Counted from the first letter of the stretch, positions 11,201 to 24,394 are shown. The stretch is 64,000 bases of DNA from Daedaleopsis sinensis (GCA_033807695.1 CM066300.1:248001-312000); one strand, 5' to 3'. The notes: generated by a model not told the origin, from the sequence alone. Made by a program: numbers and translations.

Positions 11201-13092
11201 CCCTCGTTCACCACATTCCCGCTTTCCATCGTGTGCCGCTCCATGACGCCAAGCAAGCGTTTCTGCTCGCCGAGTTCGATCTTGTAGAACTGCATCTCCA
11301 ACGCACGCGTGAGGTGATCGGCGTCTGGTGGAGAGCGAGAGTGGGTCGATGACGTGGGGCTCGGAGGAGAGGAGTCGCCTCCGATGTCCCGATGGAGGGA
11401 TGTTCGCATCGGGATGGGAGATGATGAATGCGAGCTCTTTGGGGAGCGATGGGCGGTGGCAGACACGTGTATGCGGGAGGGTCGAGGAATAGCCGTGCTG
11501 GGTGTTCGCATGGAGCCTTCGGAGTACGCTTGCGACGTCGAGGGGCCTTCCGACGCCATCGGCTCCTCTGCCCCACGGATGTCGTCTTCGCTGGACGAAT
11601 CGCTGTCGACCGCACTGGAGCTGCTGCTGCTCTCGGTGACACGTCGACTCTGCCGTGCTATTTGACGCAGCCACTCGAATGGCAGCTCACCAACGCGGCG
11701 CCGTACACGTCTCGGGAGCTTAAGCGGGATGCCTCCGTCATTTGAGCGGGTGGGGTCCCTGTTGCCTAGCTCAAGGTTTTGACGTATCGTGTCAAAGAAT
11801 GGGTTAAAGGCAACCTGAGCAGATGAATGAGTATGGGGAAGGGTGCATAACGCATGTCCACCAACCGCTCTGCCTGGTACAGAATAACTCGCACTGCGGT
11901 TGTATGCACCCGAATGGGTGTACTGAGGGGACAGAGTAGGCATGCTGTACAATGGACCGCGCGGTGTGCTCTCCTGCGTTGTAGCAATCGCCGTCTTCGG
12001 GCGCACCAGACCGGGAGGTAGTCGGAGGGTGAATTCTGCCCGTCCCTGAACACCAGCACGTACGGGAGGCGGGGCGACAAAAGCAGACGTCGTGAGCGGA
12101 AAGGCCTTCGCTAACGGATCTGAACTTTGTGTTGACGGAGTTGGTAGTACTTGTGGAATTGGGGGCGGTTGCATCGACTGGAGCACATTTGGTAAGAAAT
12201 ACTCTGTTGTCCGTGAAACGCGGTGACGACTTACTCTTGGGCGCAAGGGGATGGTCGTTGTAGAAGTGAAGGCAGATTGTGGTAGCTGCCGGACGCGAAG
12301 GACACGCGCAGTGGCAGAATTTGCGGTAGGCTTACCGAGCGAAGTCGGGTCTGCATTCGTCTGGAGCTCACCGAGACTCTCGTCCTCGTCCTCGTCGTTC
12401 TCATCTGGAGGGGGGCCGTGTTGCACGAGGTGTGGGAAATCTCTGACGACTGCATTAAAGCCACCCCGCAACCATGCGATCTCCCTGACCGCCGGGTAGC
12501 CCTCGCTCCGGAACTTGCGCATAAGACCGAGGAGATTGCTTGTCTGGAGGTTGGGAGGCAACGCCGCGGAGTCGGCATCGTAGACAAGGATACGTGAAGC
12601 CTGTGGCCACGTCGAGAACTTGTCCCGGTCGAGAGAGGTCGGAAGCATCTCCGCCAGCTTAGAAAGCGGGAAATTCGGGCGCTTGAGCAGGGTCGACGGA
12701 ACGGAAAGCGACAGAGCATTCGAAACTCTGCGCTGAAGATAGAGGTTATGCGGTCGGATGTCGAGGATGAGTGCAGACGGATCTGAGATGACCGACTGGA
12801 GTGATGAAGGCGGGAGAGCGGTGAAGGCGGAGGGCGGTAGAGTAGCGGTGGACGTCGTGGTCGATGACGAAGATGGCATGGAGGTGACTATGAGTGTCGA
12901 GGTCGGCGTTGACCTCGGCGGTGGGATGGTCATGAGGGACGACTGCGGAGGAGGACGCGTCGGGCTATTGAGGGACAAGAGGGGGGTGACTTGGGCATAG
13001 CGGGCGGAGATGGCAGCTGCGAAGCCGTCGAGGGAGTGCTCCGGAGCGCCGGAGCAGGGAGCGGGAGAAGCGTTGGGCGCCGTGGTGGGCAA
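8293..13092 (-). CDS. rhodanese-PTP protein tyrosine phosphatase, Pyp1/Pyp2-like
   Basis: Probable cytosolic tyrosine phosphatase of 1565 residues, most like the fission yeast Pyp1/Pyp2 class that turns off stress MAP kinases. Exons are 13092-11042, 10990-10826 and 10774-8293. A rhodanese-like domain (about 97-225) contains LILDIRPHNLY but has VYDAD where a catalytic Cys loop would be, so it is probably a docking module. The PTP domain starts near 640 with RYRNIWPFEHARVRL, then NASYVQPL, the WPD loop (W860), the signature loop HCSAGVGRTG (Cys about 948) and a Q-loop LRQYVFVHRA (Gln about 1345). About 397 residues of Ser/Pro/Ala-rich low-complexity sequence separate signature loop and Q-loop, where 40-45 is normal. 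Poly-Ser near the C-terminus is encoded by a (CGA)n tract on the plus strand. Catalytic residues look intact. The kinase target is inferred from the family. Confidence 0.88.
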
Positions 13093-14385
13093 CGAGCAGG
13101 GCAGTAAAGACGACGTCGAGGATGGGTGAAAAAGCGTGCCTGCGATGAGGACGACGGTGGTGGTCAGGAATCAAGCAAGCCGTACGGATCGCACGGAAAT
13201 GCCGACTGCAATTTCGCCACCCGCCCTCCGAGGCCTAGCCCGTCCTGACGTCATATGGGCCGAATCTACCCCAGATCCCCCCCGCGTCATCACGGCCCAG
13301 CCCGGCCCCACTCCCCCACCGCCAATCATCGCTCGTCTCTCGCCCCGGCCCCGGCCGGACCTTCCCCGGCATGCCTGCCCACGGCACAAAACAACGCCAG
13401 AACATGGTGGGCCTCATCCAGACCCTTTACTCGACGCTTCCCCACGCTCCGGTCTGCTCACGCAACCAAGAGGACGTAATCGGACGACTACTTTCTAACG
13501 TTCTCCTTGTGGTACTCGACAACAACTCACCACAAAGGCGATATTGTTTACAAATCAACTGATCATGAAGGACAAGGGACACTCGAAGGAGCAATTGAAG
13601 CCTTACTACGGTGAAGTTTGCGTACATGCACTTACTCGCTAACGTTGAATGTCAACCTGAGGTCCACAATCCTGGGAGGGATGGGCAGGCTGGTCTGTTG
13701 AGTCGCCTTTAAGCGTTGTCGTCAAGGAATCCTAGGAATTGAGTTTGTGCAGAAATAAGGGAAGGGTCGGATGAGGATCACTGTAATCCAAGGAACGCAG
13801 TCGAGACTCGACGGAGCCTCAAAACGTGCTTGCTTTCCTTGGGTTTGTATACCACTCTACGCAGTGATCTGACAGAGTTTAGGAGACAAAAACATTAAAT
13901 AGATTACTCCAGGACTGGTACCAACCTTCCAACGTCCAGTACTGGCAAATGACCATTCCAACTAGAAGTGTTTGTTCGGTTAATCCGTGCCTCGTACCCA
14001 TCCGTCGTGGTTATTATCCAGTGGACGCGGTGGTGACGTGCGCGCGATGCCCCCCACGGATGGGTACGAGACTCCGCCTTCAAGTCAAACTTGAGCTTGA
14101 GCTTTATATGAGTGCTTAGCGTTTATCCTCAAGGCCCATACCTCCACCGCGGTTTGGCACTCATGATTACACACTTGCCATCAGAGTGCTCCCGACAGAG
14201 CGTCCGATCAGCATCATGAGAGAGGTCGCGCAAGAGACGCACCATCCTGTATCGCCGACGACCCTCACTGGATCGGATCCGGATTCTGCCTCGCAGAACC
14301 CATAGACCAGCTCCTCCTCTCGCTATGCCGCCTAATCCATATGCATATACATCGTCACACTCATCAGTCCCATCGCCGCCTGCTT
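13093..14385. other. intergenic region between PTP promoter and SDR 3' end
   Basis: No gene seen. It holds the upstream region of the phosphatase gene and, at 13991-14070, an inverted repeat listed separately. Confidence 0.5.
13991..14070. repeat. 15 bp perfect inverted repeat
   Basis: CTCGTACCCATCCGT at 13991-14005 is matched exactly in reverse complement at 14056-14070, with a 50 nt GC-rich spacer. It could be the ends of a small mobile element or a hairpin-forming site; no function can be assigned. Confidence 0.6.
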
Positions 14386-15453
14386 TCAGCGGCCCGCCCC
14401 CATCGGCTTCGAGAACATACGCCAAAACGCCCACAGCACGACCCCCCGCGGGAGCCACCGCAGCACCCTATACAGCCCCGTCTTCGCCCCGAGCATCATA
14501 TACCGCGGCGGCCCCTCCCGCAAGCTGCTCGCGACCACGCGCCGCGCGTACGCCTCCGACGGCATGGCGTCCGCGCTCTGGCTCACGTAGATGCGCGCGA
14601 GGATGTTCGGCAGGTAGCGCGTGTAGAGCGAGTCCGCGGGGAGCCCCGCGCGGCCGCTGAAGGCCGCGGACTGGTTCGCGGAGATGTTCGAGCGGATGCC
14701 GCCGGTGGAGACGAGGAGGACGGAGAGCCCGAGGGGCGTGCACTCCATGTAGAGCGTGTCGCTCAGGGAGTGCAGCGCCGCCTTCGTCGACGCGTAGATG
14801 CCCGCCCACGGCGTCGGGCTGCCGGGCGCGAGCGAAGGGCGCAGGCGAAGGACAAGTGCACGGGCGAATTAGTGAGCACGAGCGTGGGGAGAGAGCAGCA
14901 GACGCACATCTCCGCCATGACTGAGCTGATGTTCACGATCGTGCCGCTCTTGCGGGCGGCCATGTGGGGGATGACGGCCTTGCACATCCGCAGGACCGCG
15001 TACACGTTCGTGTCGTACGCCTGCTCGATGACATCCATGGGCACGTCGATAACGGGACCTGCGCCGGACAGATGAGTACTTGTCAGTATGAGCCCAAATG
15101 TTCAGCGCAGACTCGGAGGCGCACCGACGCAGAGGACGCCGGCGTTGTTCACGAGGATGTCGATCCTGCCCTCCTTCTCGACAATCGTGTCGACGACGTG
15201 CCGGATGTTCTCTTCGCTCGTAACGTCGAGCACCAGCTTCTCGATATTATCCTGCGTGAACGCGTCCATGCTCTCGAGGCGTCGCGCGGTGGCGTACACT
15301 TTGCACCCCTGAGCAGCGTATTCCGCACATCTGCGATTGTCACCGCAGCGTTAGAGGGATGCTTTGAGCCGACATGTGCGTTCTGACCCACAGTGAGAAG
15401 CCTATGCCCCCGTTAGAGCAGCCTGTGACTAGGACAACCTTGCGAGACGACAT
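14386..15453 (-). CDS. short-chain dehydrogenase/reductase, AYR1-like
   Basis: NAD(P)-dependent oxidoreductase of the classical SDR family, 283 residues, in four exons: 15453-15392, 15330-15125, 15058-14908 and 14818-14386. The cofactor motif TGCSNGGIG is at residues 10-18, NNAG follows the third strand, the catalytic Ser lies in the INISS segment (about 134) and YASTK gives Tyr148/Lys152. The C-terminal third is rich in aromatic and hydrophobic residues (VLRWLPRGVVLWAFW), as in membrane-associated 1-acyldihydroxyacetone-phosphate reductases (Ayr1), so a role in lipid metabolism is likely but unproven. The ATG is placed five codons before the first Rossmann strand, as usual. Other SDR substrates cannot be excluded. 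Confidence 0.85.
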
Positions 15454-16041
15454 GACGAGGGAGAGGATAAGACGCGACGCGCGTGGGAGACTCGGAGCAG
15501 TGGCTGCGCTGACAGCCGCTTAAGCATACTTTTCCCACTTTTAGTAGGTCACGGTAAGTACCAAAGCAGTACTGTTTGTCAGTGTAAGTGTACGACACTG
15601 GTATCGGCAGCGACCATTCCTACTGCATCCGTCATATAGGACCCAGTGAGGACATCCAACAAAAGATTGAAAGCTCCTCCGGCGATGATCATGTAACCTA
15701 GCATTCTACTAGACTCTCGCGACGCCGAGAAGGTACTAGAGGATGTATCTCAGGTCTGTCAACACATAGCAGTCGTGTGTGGGCGGCTTGTAATATCGCC
15801 ATGGAAGCATCGACGGGCCCGGGTATGCAACTGTCAAGTTCCCGGAGCAGTCGGTGTCCCAGAGCTGATGTGTCGTTGACGGTTGAGATCGGTCACCCTG
15901 ACTGTTGACAGTCTGATCCTGGATACGAATGGCATAGGAACCGACACTACACTGGTACGCACGCTAAGAATACTACTATACCTATGAGCTTGAGCTTGGA
16001 ACATTATCCGAGTTTGGCACCGAGTCGGATTCACTGCAAGT
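15454..16041. other. intergenic, nothing recognised
   Basis: Upstream region of the SDR gene and downstream region of the F-box gene. No gene or clear repeat. Confidence 0.4.
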
Positions 16042-17501
16042 TCAACGTCCAAAAAAAGCGGTCAATTTTAGAAGCATAACGCGAACATGCATGGCAACGC
16101 ACCATTCACAGCGGACTATGATCCTGCCGCGAGCATTGAACTTGGGTAGTCTGCTCTCAATCATGGAGAGCAGCTGCCGTTCCAGCGCCGGGTCGCGGCG
16201 TTCACGGTACACGACGAACTCAACGGTGTCGAGTGCTTTCATGCCGCTGCCCTCGAAGACCGGGTCCAGCAGCTCGAGTTCCCTGTGAACGTCCTCGACA
16301 ACGAGCCGGTGGTCCACTGTAGCAATGGGGGCTGGGGATTGCGTCGGGACGTTGTACAGGACGAGGTGTTGGAGACGGCGTGCACGAAGCTGCTGCAGGA
16401 CTGCAGCCAGATCGGGCCACCCGTCGCCGGCTTGGAGCAGCAGGCCCAGCTTCCTGAGCGCAGCAAAGTCACACGCGAGCAGCTTCTGCAGGTCTAGCGA
16501 CGGGGGGCGTCATCAGTGTCGTGGCCCGACGTAGATGGAATGGTGTGTACCTATCAGCGTAGGCTCCTCCAGGCTCGTCAGCGAGCCCGCCACCGTGCGG
16601 AGGAAGTCAAGGTGCCGTTCTGTCCATTCGTCGTCGTAGAATTCGACCTCCCGGATCGACCCTTGCGTCAGCGTGGAGGCCAACCAGGGCAAGAGGCACG
16701 GGCATTCGGTGCACTCTTTCGGACTGGCGGCATGCAGCGTGAGGACGACCAGCGAAGGGCGGGAGGGCCAAGCTCGCACCACCGCACCACACCCGGCGTG
16801 CAGCCATACCACGTTCGAGAGGCGCAGGTCGTTGAGGCTCGGTAACGCCGTGAGCATGCGGCGAACGTCCGCAAAGGAGGGGAAGTGACAGTTCTCCAAG
16901 ACTAGTCTGCGGACGGAATGGAAGGAGCCGAACAGGATGTAAGCACTAGGGTGCGGAGAGTATCGAGTCCAGTCGGCATGGGAGAGCCACAACTCTAGGA
17001 GGCCGGGGAGGTGACCTGCGAAGTCATGAACGAAGCGTTGAGTTCTGGTTTTGGGACATTTGGATTCTCGACTAGGTGTTGGCGGAGATACGGAGTCATT
17101 GGGTGGTTCCGGAGCGCCTCCCGCAGACCCTGCTTTGTTTCCATCGTCAAGGCTGAAGACGCGGATGTGTTTGAGCCAATGGCGCATGGACTGGGAGCGC
17201 AAGACCATGGTGAAGAAGACATCGTAATTCGTGGGCCCGATTGATACCCAATGGAAGAGGTAAAGTCTGCTGGCGGGTAACCAGTTGCGGCACACCAAAG
17301 AGCAACTGATAAGAGTTTGGCGAGACGCGTTGGCTGTGGTGGCTGCAGCGGCGATGATCTTGTCGGTGATTTCTGGAGGTAGATATAGTGGTGTCTGTTA
17401 AGTCAGGAGCTCAATGAGACCGCCACTCAAACTTCTGACATACCCACCTTATCAGAGCTTCGGCGCTCTTTCAGTAAAGATGAAAATGAGACCCCGCTCA
17501 T
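16042..17501 (-). CDS. F-box-like protein with LRR-type C-terminal region
   Basis: Probable substrate adaptor of an SCF ubiquitin ligase, 449 residues. Exons 17501-17448, 17394-16551 and 16493-16042 join in phase. The degenerate F-box is at about 18-62 (LPPEITDKII ... SLVCRNWLPASRLYLF). The rest is an irregular leucine-rich region with a C-terminal EFVVYRERRDP-like segment as in many basidiomycete F-box proteins. It is clearly paralogous to the gene at 57365-58744: both share LVCRNWLPASR, an ADW...HPS motif and the same overall length. The first exon is only 54 nt and was placed because it supplies an ATG and a good donor. The target is unknown. Confidence 0.78.
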
Positions 17502-19181
17502 CGCAGGGCTTTACCAGAATGTAGGCCGCCTACAAGCGAAAGGTGGACAAGAGCAGAAAATAACTGTCTGGTAATCGGTACTTACCTGGTGCTTCAGAAT
17601 GCGTCACGAAGTTCTGTGGATGTGTGCACTATGTATTGAGCTGCCTAGTGAAGAGGGATCGATGAGGCCGGGGCGGAGGAGCCTAAGCCTCGAGCTCGCA
17701 AGGCTTCTAAACTTCCGTTAAGTCATGGGGTCAAGAAACATATCAACGGTGCTCACAACTTGGACATTGCTCACTGTGTACTATAGAACGCTATTAGCTC
17801 CCAGTCCAAGTTTGAGGTTGGAAAAGTACCAGGACGACGACGTCACAGCGCTAGCACAGGCTTATATATGTCTCACGTGTGGACTCGGAGGTGTAGATCT
17901 ACGTTAGCGCTGGAACATCGTCACACTCCCGGTAGCTCCCGGAGCAGATATCATCCTCCTCGCGTCTCTTCCTGCTACACTAATACTAGGTATCACTCCT
18001 AGTGACGGTCTCAATACCGCCCTGACATCGTGCAGTCCTTATTCGACGTCTCGCCCTCACCATTCTGTGCGAACATGTCACCCTCCATCACTACGCGCAT
18101 TGTGCATCGAATACACCCTGGGCTCAAGTTGGAGAGCACCGCGCGTCGTCACGTCTCCGGATCCTCACCGGCGTGTTATGTACTACTCCACACGACAAGG
18201 CCCTTCTCACGATCTCACAGCGCAGAAGGTGCGTGTCTCCTGTGGTCAGCGTTCAATGGGCATGGAGCTTTTCGCGGGAGGATTGCGTCGTCGAGAAATC
18301 GAGGACAGTCGCAGACTACGCTCGAAAAACACCCGGGTATCCTCCTCGTCGATGTATGTTCATATGCATGCGGCTAGCTACTGGATCCCGTGAAGCGCGA
18401 ATGTAGGTTGCGCAACGTTTGGAGCAGATGCTCATGTCTATCACACATGCCCAACCAAGCTCTTGCAACCCCTCATCGATCATCGATCATCACACCAGAA
18501 GTCATCACTGTTCCGTCAGTTCTGTGCTATGTGGTGCTGACGCTTCAACAGGGCCCTCCCGCTCCACAGAGACCTCTTTCGCTGCCATAAGAAACGCACT
18601 CATTTCGTTGGCGAACGAGTCATGGGGGAACGAGTCAGCAGAAGCGTTGCCGAAGAAGGTGGAGAAACCATCAAGAAACAAATCGACAGCAGAGTCCTCG
18701 TTTGTCCGAGATGAGCCTCCTCATATCGGTCGAAAAGCAGTCGATGAACGGGCGAAGCCACGGCGTTTGGGAACTCGCGAGAAAGATCTGCGACGACACG
18801 GCAAGTTGCCATCACAGTCGTCCACCTCAGCTGTGCCGTCAGCCGAACACAGGGATTGAACGCGTCTTTCCTCGCTACTACATTGACGTTTGTGAAGTCA
18901 TCGTACATGCAGTCATATCCATCGCACCCCCAATATCTCCAGGAATCCGCACCGGCGAGCGACACCACGCTCGGAGTACATTAGACGCTATCTTGAACCA
19001 CCACAGGTGTACATTATCGCGTTGGAATGTGATAACGCACCGACTCAATAGAAAGTCCCCGCACTACAGATTCCCAAGCTTATCACGGAGGATGGTAAGA
19101 TCTTCCAAGTGTCATCTGAAGTCGGCATAACAACATCTAGTTCGCGACCGTCTCCCGATGTTGACCTACATCGCCGCAAAA
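17502..19181. other. intergenic or unrecognised sequence
   Basis: Several overlapping plus-strand frames near 18030-18400 and 18420-18860, none with a recognisable domain or consistent splice structure. I see no supportable gene. Confidence 0.35.
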
Positions 19182-22100
19182 TCACCAGTCAAGCCTCCCG
19201 TCTCCGCAGCCGTCACCCCCGCAGCCCGCACTCGCTCCGCCTATCTCCGCCTGCACAGACTCCGCAGGCCCAACCACCACAATCCCGGGTCGTCCTTCCC
19301 CACTCTGCGCCCTGTTCAACACCTCCGCAGTCGCCTGCCGGACCATCCACTTCGATGTCCCAATGACCGCGTCTAGGGCGGCAGGCTCAGGAAGGAGCAG
19401 CAGCAGATCGTCGCCGTCAGCCTTGATGTCGAAGGCGATCACTCCGTACGATGAGTCGTTGAGGCATTCTCCCGTCGTGAGCGCGAAGTTGCGCTTGTGC
19501 ATCGGGCCTGGTGCGACGAGAGTCAGTGCATGCCCGTGATCGTGGCCGGGATCGCAGGGAGACGTACAGGACACATAAAGAGAACCGGACTGGGGGTCGT
19601 CGCCGATAATGCCGTGGTCGAGCACAAACGCGCGTCTGTGCGGACACATCTGCGAAGTATGTGTGGACGCCGTCCGCGCGCAGCGGACAGCGAGCTCTAT
19701 GTCAGTGACGCGTCCAACACCCGTCTGTCTCCGAGTGACTGACCTGCTGTGTCGCAAAGTAACCGCGTCCAGGGACGTGAAAAATGGCGATCTGGCTGTC
19801 ACCGTATCTCACAGCTGCGGACCTAAATGAGCGGTCGAATGAGCGGTCATCCACACAGTAAGTAGCTTGCGCTGCCATGGCGAACACAGTAAACTCACGT
19901 CGTCCCGCCGTCCCCGGCTACCAGGTCACTGGTCGTTGCCAGCTTGCGCCACGCCCACTCGCTCTTCGGCGTAGCAACATCTGTCTCCCGCAGGACCAGC
20001 GGCGGTGTCTCCTTCGACCAATTCGCTGGCCGCGTCTGGCCGCGCTCCACGATCTTCTCGACCTGGCCGACGCGCTCGTCCTGCTCGGCGCAGTGTCATC
20101 ACATTGGAATCTGAATACACATGCAAGGCACCGTGGCATCGACGCACCGTGTTTACGAACTGGCGGAACTGCTTCTGGCGTTCGGGGTCCTCGACGACCG
20201 CCTTCCATTCGTCGAAGTACGTGCCGACGAGCTCGTCCATGTCGCGCTCGAGATCCGCACATATGCCGAGCTCGTCGTCCAGGACGACCCTGCGCAGCTT
20301 CTGCATGGACGTCAAGGCTTCGCGTCAGCAGGCCAGAGGGGAAGAAGAACGATAAGGACGCGACGCACGTCCATGCCTCCGTCCATAGCCTCGAGCCAGC
20401 GGGCGGTGCGCATGAGCCGGTCTGCGGTGCGGATGTAGTACATGATGAACCTGTCCAGGACCCGGACGACGCGCGACGGGGGCACGTCTGCGGCCAGGAG
20501 GGTACCATGCCGCGGATTCGCGCCTGTTAATGTTGGCTCTGCCATCAGAACGGTGACCCCGACACGATATGTCAGACTTGTACGCACCTCCGTTCCCGCA
20601 GACGAATACTATGCACGCATCGCCCGACGCCCGTCAGACTCCTCAGGTTATACCATAAGGGAAGGAAGTGCGCTCACTGTTCCAGCCCTTGTCGGTCGCG
20701 ATCAGCCCGAAGTCCTTCCCCTGTGCCTCGGCGCACTCCCGCACACACCCGCTCACGCCGCCCTTGAACTTGTGCGGAGAGCGGATGCCCTTGTAGCGTT
20801 CCTCTAGCTGGATGGCCACTACCCGGGGAATCGACAACGTCAGATGGCGCGACGGGATGAACATGAAGGCTTTAGCCGCACTCACACCCCACCGAGTCTC
20901 CGATCCCGTAACGGCACCAGGACGTCCCGACGCACGACTTGACGGTCCTCAGCGCCTTCCCTGAACACACACGTGGATGAGACATGGGCTGGGGAGGGCA
21001 CCTGCACGAGCGACGCAGCTCACCGTACGCGTGTCCGCTCTCGAAGCCTGCATCCACAAGCTCTTTCCAGATGGACGGGAGGTCCGCCCGCTCGGCGCCG
21101 AACAGGTCGATCCGCTGCCCGCCGGTGATCTTGGTGTACAGGCCATCTGGCGATATCGTGCATGCGTGAGACGGTAAAGACCACATGGGATACATGTGAT
21201 GGGTGTACCGTATACGTACACTTCTTTGCGACTTGGCCAAGGACCACGAGCTTGTCCGGAGTTATCTGGTTCGTGCATTAATGCCATAATATTGAGCGTC
21301 GAGCACTGGGTTGTGATACACACCTCGCCCGCGGCGACACGAGGCACGACCGAGAACGTTCCTGCGGTAGGGTGAGCTCACGCATGGCCGTCGAATCATG
21401 AGGCACACGTACCGTTCCTCTGAATATTAGCGAGGAAGCTAAGGTGCAAGAAAGTATCGAGATTGAATTCGCAAGTTGTAGCTCGACTTGGTTGTACTCA
21501 CCGATCGTTAGTATCTTGGTTTCTGTGTATTTATGATGAGACACGACCTGACTTGCAACTTATGAAATCACCTACGCGTTGTGCACTGGGTTCATAATAT
21601 TGTCGTTCCACAGCGAGGACAGAATGCTACCAATGGCAGGCTTGCAGATCTCGCAGCCTACCGAGTCGGCCTTGACGCCAGCAGCAGCCATTATCTCGGG
21701 CAGGGTCTTCAGCTTCTTGATTCTGAACCCTAGGTGAGACGTGTCCCGGCGAGCCGAGAAAGCGACAGCGGGCTTACTTGACTACGTTGAAAAGGTCTGT
21801 TCGCGACATTGCGAAGTGTGGGCAGAGATTATTGTTCACCGCGATTCCCGCTTTCTTCATCTCAGCCTAAGATGTACATGGTTTAGACAGACGTCGTGGT
21901 TGAACTCTTAGTTGTGGCGTTGCATACCTTGACGATGTTGGTCATCAGTGGAATACCTGGCATAGATTGCGTTTGTTAAATAGATCATAGAGGATGAAAG
22001 GGATGAACTAAACGGACACCCTCCGCATCCTGACCCAGCTTTAGTCTGCGTCTTGACCTCGGCTACGCTTTGCGCGCCGTCCTTGACGCATTGCACGATC

Positions 22101-24116
22101 TGACCTTTGCTCACGTTCTGTCCTCGAAAATGTCAGCCTGCCAATCTCCTAACGGACGAGACCCCCATTCACATGGCAGCTGCAGATCTGAGTGTCATCG
22201 TCCAAATCCTCGCCGGAGTCTTCGTTGCCGCTACGCGAGCCGAGGATGAACTGCGAAGGGGGCATCTCCAGCGGTTTCTGCATATCGCCGTACGACGTCT
22301 TCAGATACGCATACGCGAATGCATACTTACACAACAGCACGCACCTTCTTCTTGACAAGCGCAACCAGCTTGACATAGTCCGACGTGTCGCCGACCATCA
22401 TCCCACCGACGAGGTACTTCCCGTCTGCGCTGAATATGTACCTGCAACGAGCCAAAGAAGGTTGGTCAGAAGGCCCGACTAGATGATACCGATACAAACT
22501 TCTTGTAGACTCCAGCAAACGGATCGCGGTACGTCAGAGCCTCAACGGCACCTTCAGCCGCGGCCACAGCTCCATGCCGCTTCTTCGGGGCGGAAGCGTC
22601 GTGTTTCACTGGTTCTGTAGACTCTGACTGGGACGGTGGAGCGACGGATCTACTGACACCCTTCTCCGCGAAGAAGTCACCGAAAGAGGCCACCTGCGAG
22701 TGGAGGCTGTCAGCACGCGCAAGTATCTGATCAGGAACGACTCGACACACATCTACACCCATAAGCTTCAGCTTCGTGGACAAGTCCGGAGTGTTCTACC
22801 ATATCATCCCAAGCTGTCAGTCGATCCACGGCCTGAGAGGACACCGTGAGCGCACCATCTGCCGCGGCTTGAACGTCCCCACTGCGGTCTCCGCTTGCGT
22901 GAAGTTGAACGCGAGAATGTCCGCCATCTCGATCCCGGGCGCGATGAGCCCGTACGTGTTGTTCTTCCAGCTCGCGCACTCCCCAATCGCATACACGTCG
23001 CTCGCGCTCGTCTGCAGCGAGTCGTCGACGACGACACCCCCGCGCGGGACGCACGCCAGCCCCGACTTGCGCGCCACGTCGTCGCGCGGAGTGATCCCGA
23101 TCGCGAATATGACGATGTTGCAGGCCAAAATGGTTCCGTCCAAAAGCTCTACGCCGGAGAGAACCCCGGTCTCGTTTGTGACGAGGCGCTGGACGGAGGT
23201 ACTCCCGAGGAAGCGCACGCCCATGTTCTCGATTCGCCGGAGGACGATCTCACCTCCTTGCGCATCGAGCTGCCGGGAGAGAGGGAACGCCTGTCGGTGG
23301 ATGATCGTGACGTCCTTGACGGTAGGCAGATCGTATACTGCTTTCGCCGCCTCGAGGCCGAGGAGACCGCCTCCCAGGACGACAGCCTGAACGCGATGAG
23401 CGGCTCGAGTGTACCCAGCAATTTAGAGGAGGGACGCTACTTACCGAAGCTTCTTTCATCTCCTCCTTCTCAGCATGCGCGAGCAGCTTGTTAACGTCTG
23501 CGATGTTGCGGTAGACAAATACCCCAGAGATTGATAAATCGGCATAGCTCGGGAGCGTCGCGTCCGAGCCTGTCGCCAGGACACAGTGATGGTACGGGAT
23601 TACGCGGCCCTTGTCTGTTGTGACCGTATGTACATCGGGGTTGAGGGACGTGACCGCCTCGCCCGTGTGGAACTCGAAGCGATCCGGGTCCTGTTGTGCG
23701 TACCATTCCGCTGCCGGGCCGCGTGATACTTAGTAACAGGGCAACGCGAACTCGATTCGAAGACTCACGTGAGTTCAGATAGAGCTTTTCGATGTTGCGG
23801 TGTTGGAAGAAGTCGGTGAGCGCAACTCTGTTGTATGCAACTGTTGAACCGAGTCGTTGTCGAGTCAGGATATCGAAGGATTATCTTTCCAGAGGTAGTG
23901 ACACTCACGGTGGGTCTCCTCTCCGCAAGTCACAATGCGATAACGGCCATCGCTATTGAGGTTGAGGACCTTCTCGATAAAGGCTGGTACACCATGACGT
24001 CAATATCCCGAGTTTGCATATCATGGATACTATGGCTTACCGATTCCCACCATACCGAGACCCACGACCACAATGGTCTGGCGATGCGGATCTGATATCG
24101 ACGAGATTTCAGCCAT
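19182..24116 (-). CDS. niiA: assimilatory NAD(P)H nitrite reductase with C-terminal Rieske domain
   Basis: Reduces nitrite to ammonium with six electrons from NAD(P)H in nitrate assimilation, cytosolic. I read 27 exons giving 1097 residues, normal for fungal NiiA; small exons include 29 nt (21956-21928) and two of 21 nt (21522-21502, 20608-20588). Domain order: FAD-dependent pyridine nucleotide reductase (VVVGLGMVGI near 18; second Rossmann LGGGLLGLEAA; YAIGEC); BFD-like [2Fe-2S] segment (CSCHN near 487, GSGCGGC); nitrite/sulfite reductase ferredoxin-like halves; 4Fe-4S/siroheme ligands Cys-x5-Cys in KSCVGTSWC (about 704) and Cys-x3-Cys in SGCVREC (about 746); Rieske-type MCPH (964-966) and CPMH (990-993). 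All metal ligands are present. Basidiomycete niiA usually sits beside nitrate reductase and transporter genes; neither is visible here. Confidence 0.95.
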
Positions 24117-24198
24117 CTCCTTCGACGCTCTCTGGGCGTGCGGATGTGAGGGTAGGCGGAACTTCGTCGGTCAGTGGTAGTCGACGTGCTCCAGCAGA

Positions 24199-24210
24199 TT
24201 ATACTATATA
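24199..24210 (-). promoter_or_regulatory. TATA-like element upstream of nitrite reductase
   Basis: On the minus strand TATATAGTATAA lies about 85-95 nt before the chosen ATG at 24116. Position and sequence fit a core promoter; this is by inspection only. Confidence 0.35.
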
Positions 24211-24394
24211 TGCACGGCAGGGGGCTACTCCTTCATGAAATACCCGAGCCGTATTAGCAGATTTCAATGAGCGTCCGGGTGGAGTTTGCTTGGGCACGGT
24301 GAAAGCACCGCGTGAGAAATTGTAGTCAGGAAGAAGCTTGACGGGACCCGGTCTCAAGAGAGAGAGGTACCGTTACGTCGCGACGGTCGAGTCG

